Below, piece by piece: positions 5,107 to 8,251 of a stretch of 8,251 nucleotides of DNA. The notes below the pieces were generated by a model. That model saw only the letters and a program-made list of their open reading frames with translations, was not told the DNA's origin and ran no database searches. The DNA comes from an uncultured Verrucomicrobiota bacterium (GTDB lineage Bacteria; Verrucomicrobiota; Verrucomicrobiia; Chthoniobacterales; SZAS-18): contig CALMVM010000238.1 of the NCBI GenBank assembly GCA_937873255.1, positions 1-8,251 on the forward strand. Direction: 5' to 3'. Position 1 is the first letter of the stretch. Each line of letters starts with the position of its first letter. A program made the translations under genes and the position numbers.

Positions 5107-6381
5107 ATGGCTTCCACCGAAATGAAATCTCGTTTTCCAGTCTTTGGCTTGTCTGCGCGGCGTGCGTGTCTGCGGATCGTCCTCGCCGCTTGTTTCTTTT
5201 TGGCGTGGCGACCAACCCATGTTTCCGCGCACGCGATGCCCTCGACCGCCGTCATGCTCGACTTCGGCGGCGGCGGCGTATCGGCGGAACTCATCCTGCC
5301 CTTGCAGGAGCTTGAACTCTCCTTCAAACAGCCGCTCCTCGAACATCCCGAGCAGGTGTTGCCGCAGCACGAGGCGGCGCTCAGGGAATATCTCTTGGCC
5401 CACGTCCATCCGACCGCCCCCGACGGCAGGCCGTGGACCGTGGAAGTCAGCGACCTGAGCGTGCAGACCAAAGAGCAGCCTTTCGACCTGACCGCGCACT
5501 TGTGGATGCGGCCGCCCCCGGGCGCGCCGCTGCGGCAGTTCAAGCTCGGCTACGACGTGATCGTGCACGAGGTCATCAGTCACAAGGCATTCGTATTCAT
5601 CCGCAACGACTGGAACGAGGCACGGTTTCGCCCGCCGGGGCAGGTGCCTCCCATTCCCGAAGCCGTCGGACTGATCCGTTCCCTCGTGTATAGTGTGGAC
5701 ATCAACCGCGCCGGCGGCAGCTTCTGGCGCGGCTTCGGTTCCGTGCTGACTCTCGGCGTGCAGCACATCGCCGGCGGGTTGGACCACCTGCTTTTTCTGT
5801 TCGTGCTGCTGCTGCCCGCGCCGTTGCTGCCCGATGGCAAACGCTGGGGAGCCTTTCGCGGCCTGAAAGGCAGCTTCGTGCAACTGCTCAAGATCGTGAC
5901 GGCTTTCACGGTCGGGCATTCGTTGACGCTGCTCATCGGCGGCATGGGTTGGCTGCGCCTGCCGCAAAAACCCGTGGAAATCCTCATCGCCGTGTCGATC
6001 CTCGTCTCAGCCGTGCACGCCATCCGGCCGATCTTCGCGGGCAAGGAAGCGTGGGTGGCAGGCGGGTTCGGACTCGTGCACGGGTTGGCGTTTTCTACGA
6101 GCATCGCGCAGTTCGGCTTCTCGACCTGGTCGCTGATGATGACGATCCTGGGCTTCAACCTGGGCATCGAACTCATGCAGCTTGCCGTCGTAGTGATGGC
6201 CGTGCCGGTGCTGATCCTCTTGAGCCGCAGCCAGACGTATTCGCCGGTGCGGATTGTCGGAGCGGCTCTCGCCTGCGTTGCCGCCATGGGGTGGATCGGC
6301 GCGCGGATTGATTGGTGGAAGAAAGACCCCGGTCCGCAGCCGAGCGCGGCTGTTTTTGTTTCCCTCCGTCCCATCGCCTGA
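5107..6381 (+). CDS. HupE/UreJ_2-family membrane protein with large periplasmic domain
   Basis: The product is 424 aa. Residues 1-41 form a signal peptide (basic start, LRIVLAACFFLAW core, cleavage after VSA), leaving His42 as the predicted mature N-terminus. Residues 42 to about 200 are a soluble, probably periplasmic domain with many His and acidic residues (for example VIVHEVISHKAF). Residues 205-400 hold about six membrane helices. The first contains HIAGGLDH (His220, Asp226, His227), the HX5DH signature of HupE proteins. FTVGHSLTLLIGG (His271), SAVHAIRP (His304) and FGLVHGLAFS (His325) follow, a typical HupE_UreJ_2 set. HupE relatives carry Ni2+ or Co2+ into the cell. For this longer subfamily the metal and direction are not settled, to my knowledge. 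ATG 5107 follows the regulator by 13 nt; ATG 5122 is an alternative that keeps the signal peptide. A terminator-like hairpin lies within its last codons. Confidence 0.88.
   Translation: MASTEMKSRFPVFGLSARRACLRIVLAACFFLAWRPTHVSAHAMPSTAVMLDFGGGGVSAELILPLQELELSFKQPLLEHPEQVLPQHEAALREYLLAHVHPTAPDGRPWTVEVSDLSVQTKEQPFDLTAHLWMRPPPGAPLRQFKLGYDVIVHEVISHKAFVFIRNDWNEARFRPPGQVPPIPEAVGLIRSLVYSVDINRAGGSFWRGFGSVLTLGVQHIAGGLDHLLFLFVLLLPAPLLPDGKRWGAFRGLKGSFVQLLKIVTAFTVGHSLTLLIGGMGWLRLPQKPVEILIAVSILVSAVHAIRPIFAGKEAWVAGGFGLVHGLAFSTSIAQFGFSTWSLMMTILGFNLGIELMQLAVVVMAVPVLILLSRSQTYSPVRIVGAALACVAAMGWIGARIDWWKKDPGPQPSAAVFVSLRPIA
6337..6360 (+). terminator. Intrinsic-terminator-like hairpin inside the 3' end of the HupE/UreJ_2 gene
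   Basis: CAGCCG (6337-6342) and CGGCTG (6347-6352) form a perfect 6-bp stem with loop AGCG. TTTTTGTT (6353-6360) follows at once and TTTCC continues into the next codons. This is the textbook form of a Rho-independent terminator, yet it overlaps the codons for PSAAVFVS, ends 21 nt before the stop, and lies upstream of hupE. It may attenuate the distal genes when translation of this gene is slow. Confidence 0.5.
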
Positions 6382-6395
6382 AACCGAACTGCCAG

Positions 6396-7010
6396 ATGAA
6401 CATCGCATCCAAGTCTGACCGCGGAGCCTCCGCTCGCATCCTGTCTCTCGTGCTCTTTTGTTTTTTGATCCCCTCGGTAGCCAGCGCGCATTCACAGGAA
6501 GGTGGCGTCGGCGGGTTGGTCAGTGGTTTCCTGCATCCGCTCACGGGCTTGGACCACATCGTCGCCATGGTGGCGGTGGGACTGTGGGGCGCGTACCTTG
6601 GCGCGCCGGCGATGTGGCTTTTGCCGGTCATCTTCCCGATGGTGATGGCCTTCGGCGGCGCGCTGGGCATCCTGGGCATGCCGCTGCCGGGCACGGAGAC
6701 GGGCATCGCGCTCTCGGGTGTGCTGCTGGGCCTCGCGGTGGCTTTCGCCGCCAAGCCGCCGATCTGGGTGGCTGCCGTGCTGGTGGCCGTCTTCGCCATC
6801 TTCCACGGGCACGCACACGGCACGGAACTGCCGCACGCCGCCAATGCGCTGACCTATGCCGTGGGTTTCGTCGTCGCCACCGGCCTGTTGCACCTCAGCG
6901 GCATCGCCTTCGGGCTGCTGACCCGCTATCGTTGGGGCACCGTGCTGGTGCGGACCGGCGGCGGAGTGATCGCGTGCATTGGCTTTGCTTTCCTATTCGG
7001 TATGCTTTGA
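6396..7010 (+). CDS. hupE: HupE/UreJ-family nickel/cobalt permease
   Basis: The product is 204 aa, the family's usual size. A signal peptide ends SVASA at residue 31, so the mature protein would start at His32. About six membrane helices follow. Both family signatures are present: HPLTGLDH (HX5DH: His47, Asp53, His54) and FHGHAHGTE (residues 136-144, FHGXAHGXE). Both have been reported essential for nickel transport by rhizobial HupE. The role is secondary import of Ni2+ (or Co2+) across the inner membrane, usually for hydrogenase or urease. Neither enzyme is encoded in this window, so the client is unknown. It starts 14 nt after the preceding stop and ends 4 nt before the next gene, clearly operonic. 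A frame opening at 6312 would overlap the previous gene and place 28 unrelated residues before the signal peptide, so ATG 6396 is used. Confidence 0.93.
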   Translation: MNIASKSDRGASARILSLVLFCFLIPSVASAHSQEGGVGGLVSGFLHPLTGLDHIVAMVAVGLWGAYLGAPAMWLLPVIFPMVMAFGGALGILGMPLPGTETGIALSGVLLGLAVAFAAKPPIWVAAVLVAVFAIFHGHAHGTELPHAANALTYAVGFVVATGLLHLSGIAFGLLTRYRWGTVLVRTGGGVIACIGFAFLFGML

Positions 7011-7014
7011 GGGC

Positions 7015-7644
7015 ATGAGCCGAAAAGTAGCACCGTGGAATCTGACCCGCCGATGGTTGACCGCAACGTTCGTCTGCTGGCTGCTTTCGCCAGCCGCGCG
7101 AGTGCAGGCGCACACCACCTTTCCCGGCCTGGGTGAATACACGAGTGGGTTTCTGCATCCGCTCACGACGGTGCCACACCTGCTGGTCTTGCTGGCGATT
7201 GGATTGTGGCTCGGCCAGACCCGCCCTTTGCGGATCAAGGAACCTGCGGCGCTCGTCGCCCTGGCGGCGGCGGTCGGGCTGCTGCTGACCGTGCCGTGGC
7301 ACGTCGGTGCGATGCCCCAAGCGCTTCCCATTGCCCTCGCTCTGCTCATCGGCGCAGGGGTGGCGGCGGAAGCCCCCGTTCCCTCTTGGCTCAAGACGGG
7401 AGTCTGCGGCCTCGCCGTGCTGTTCCTGGGGTTGGACTCGGGTGTGGAGGCAAGTTTCCCGCCGTCGTCCGTCGCCAAAATCCTCGCTGCGACCTGGGCA
7501 AGTCTGGTCCTTTGCGTGGTCAACGCCGCGTTCTACGTTTCGCTGTTGCCGCCAATTCGTCCGGCGCAAATCGGCATCCGGGTCGCGGGGAGTTGGATCG
7601 TGGCCATCGCCTTTTTGCTGTTGGCTTTCTCCCTGCGGCGTTGA
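7015..7644 (+). CDS. HupE-like membrane protein with eroded metal motifs
   Basis: The product is 209 aa with a signal peptide ending ARVQA at residue 32 (mature start His33) and about six membrane helices. Its opening GEYTSGFLHPLTTVPHLLVLLAIGLWLG parallels the preceding HupE (SGFLHPLTGLDHIVAMVAVGLWG), so it is a divergent paralog. HX5DH has become HX5PH (His48, Pro54, His55). The FHGHAHGTE segment corresponds to FLGLDSGVE (residues 137-145), losing all three His while keeping Phe, two Gly and Glu. Canonical Ni2+ transport by this protein alone is therefore doubtful. A partner subunit, a protein with different substrate, or a regulatory role is possible. ATG 7015 follows the HupE stop by 4 nt, with GAGGG just before it as a tightly spaced ribosome site. 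The frame is intact, with no sign of decay by frameshift. Confidence 0.85.
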   Translation: MSRKVAPWNLTRRWLTATFVCWLLSPAARVQAHTTFPGLGEYTSGFLHPLTTVPHLLVLLAIGLWLGQTRPLRIKEPAALVALAAAVGLLLTVPWHVGAMPQALPIALALLIGAGVAAEAPVPSWLKTGVCGLAVLFLGLDSGVEASFPPSSVAKILAATWASLVLCVVNAAFYVSLLPPIRPAQIGIRVAGSWIVAIAFLLLAFSLRR

Positions 7645-7646
7645 AC

Positions 7647-7659
7647 GCGGCGTGGCCGC
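7647..7659. terminator. Small hairpin between convergent genes
   Basis: GCGGC-GTG-GCCGC (7647-7659) is a perfect 5-bp GC stem in the 38-nt gap between the HupE-like stop (7644) and the channel gene's stop (7683, opposite strand). It has no T-tract on either side, so it is at best a weak bidirectional terminator or a pause/processing site. Confidence 0.25.
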
Positions 7660-7682
7660 CGGATCTGCGACCGCGCGTCCTG

Positions 7683-8251
7683 CTAACCCGCCGGGTCGTC
7701 CGGTGACGACGACTGCGATTCCTTCGCTGCCTGCGAAACGTGTAGCCCCACCAATCTTCCGAGCAAAAGCACGAGGTAGAGCTGGCCTGTCAGCGCCTCG
7801 ACGACGCTCAGGGATCGTGCGGCGACGGTCACGGGCCGGATGTCGCCGAACCCCGTGGTCGTCAACACCGTGTAACTGAAATAGAAAGTCTCTTCCTGCG
7901 AAGCATATTTGCCGTCGGCATTCATCAGGACGTTGTGTCCCTCCAGAATCGAGAGCACAGAGAAGGTCATCCCGAAAATTTGGCCGATCAACAGGTACGC
8001 GCACACCCCGGCAAAAAGCGTGTTCGCCGTGATCCCGCCACGGAAGACGAAGGCAACGATCCGGACGACCACGTAGACGAGCACGACGATTTCCAGCACG
8101 AGCGTCGCCTCCTGGCCCCGATCCCCGGATGCAACGCAATTGATCACCGTGGCGAGGACAAGCACCGCGAGCGCACCGCAAAACCATCGCTTCGGTGGAG
8201 ATGCCGCCAGCAGCGCGAGCACGATGGTCAGGCGCAACAGGCTCTGCACGC
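7683..8251 (-). CDS. Potassium-channel-like membrane protein (Ion_trans_2 pore), probably 5'-truncated
   Basis: At least 188 residues are visible. Hydrophobic segments lie near residues 4-16, 22-40, 49-69 and 76-101. They are followed by a pore loop, TFYFSYTVLTTTGFGDIRPV (residues 121-140), with selectivity filter TTGFGD (Thr131-Asp136), and a last helix (about 145-170, VVEALTGQLYLVLLLGRLVGLHVSQ). The NTLFAGVCAYLLIG helix before the pore and the EALTGQLY helix after it match a common family of small bacterial two-pore-type/ion channel proteins of about 200-230 aa. No RCK or cyclic-nucleotide domain follows; the tail is short and Ser/Asp-rich. Filters of this type pass K+, and a tetramer is expected in the inner membrane. 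A GTG at 8249 is in frame, but relatives carry additional N-terminal residues and the frame is open to the window edge. The real start is therefore probably outside. It converges on the HupE run and is likely unrelated to it. Confidence 0.85.
   Translation of the reverse strand, partial: VQSLLRLTIVLALLAASPPKRWFCGALAVLVLATVINCVASGDRGQEATLVLEIVVLVYVVVRIVAFVFRGGITANTLFAGVCAYLLIGQIFGMTFSVLSILEGHNVLMNADGKYASQEETFYFSYTVLTTTGFGDIRPVTVAARSLSVVEALTGQLYLVLLLGRLVGLHVSQAAKESQSSSPDDPAG

Noticed and set aside
5949..6311. Plus-strand frame within the HupE/UreJ_2 gene
   Set aside because: Out-of-frame shadow of the membrane domain. Arg-rich and without helices.
4374..7644. Assignment of the HupE genes to a hydrogenase or urease operon
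   Set aside because: No hydrogenase, urease or maturation gene is present in the window, so the client enzyme cannot be claimed.
6895..8187. 430-codon minus-strand open frame across the HupE-like genes and the channel gene
   Set aside because: It overlaps three better-supported genes, antisense to two and out of frame with the third. The sequence is low-complexity Arg/Gly/Gln without recognisable features.
1..8251. CRISPR array, tRNA/rRNA, insertion sequence, phage or toxin-antitoxin genes
   Set aside because: No regularly spaced repeats, cloverleaf-like sequence, transposase motif or small toxin/antitoxin pair was seen on either strand by eye.

Overview
The window reads as GC-rich chromosomal DNA from a Gram-negative bacterium. 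It shows exported proteins with Sec signal peptides, type IV pilus/pseudopilin genes and a periplasm-facing metal transporter set. The style of the PilX-like protein (a VDSYDS...IYG segment after a short pilin-type N-terminus) and the loosely spaced minor-pilin operon make Verrucomicrobiota or a relative my best guess. That is an inference from family resemblance only. I see no rRNA, tRNA, CRISPR array, insertion sequence or phage gene.

Region 1 (1-2325, minus strand) is a tightly overlapping three-gene pseudopilin operon. In transcription order it holds a GspI/PilV-like protein (1756-2325), a GspJ/PilW-like protein (1007-1759, ATGA overlap) and a PilX-like protein (1-1044, 38-nt overlap, cut by the left edge). 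A sigma-54-like -24/-12 element lies about 45 nt before the first gene. Region 2 (2326-2638) has no gene.

Region 3 (2639-4065, minus strand) is a two-gene transporter unit: a His-rich cation diffusion facilitator (CDF) metal exporter followed by a half-size EamA/DMT membrane protein. Region 4 (4066-4373) is the divergent control region. It carries nested inverted repeats, a candidate promoter in each direction and a palindrome flanked by a direct repeat.

Region 5 (4374-7644, plus strand) is a four-gene run with gaps of 13, 14 and 4 nt: an OmpR-family regulator, a HupE/UreJ_2-type protein with a large periplasmic domain, a canonical HupE nickel/cobalt-type permease, and a third HupE-like protein whose metal motifs are eroded. 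The regulator's receiver domain lacks the phospho-acceptor aspartate and other catalytic residues, while its DNA-binding domain is intact. Region 6 (7683-8251, minus strand) is a K+-channel-like membrane protein converging on the HupE run and reaching the right edge.

The most interesting hypothesis is that regions 3-5 form one metal-homeostasis module. In it a phosphorylation-independent pseudo-response regulator and a structured divergent control region set the balance between a CDF exporter and a three-paralog HupE system, all three of whose predicted mature proteins begin with histidine. Each part belongs to a known family. The combination, the degenerate third HupE and the pseudo-receiver are what deserve a second look.
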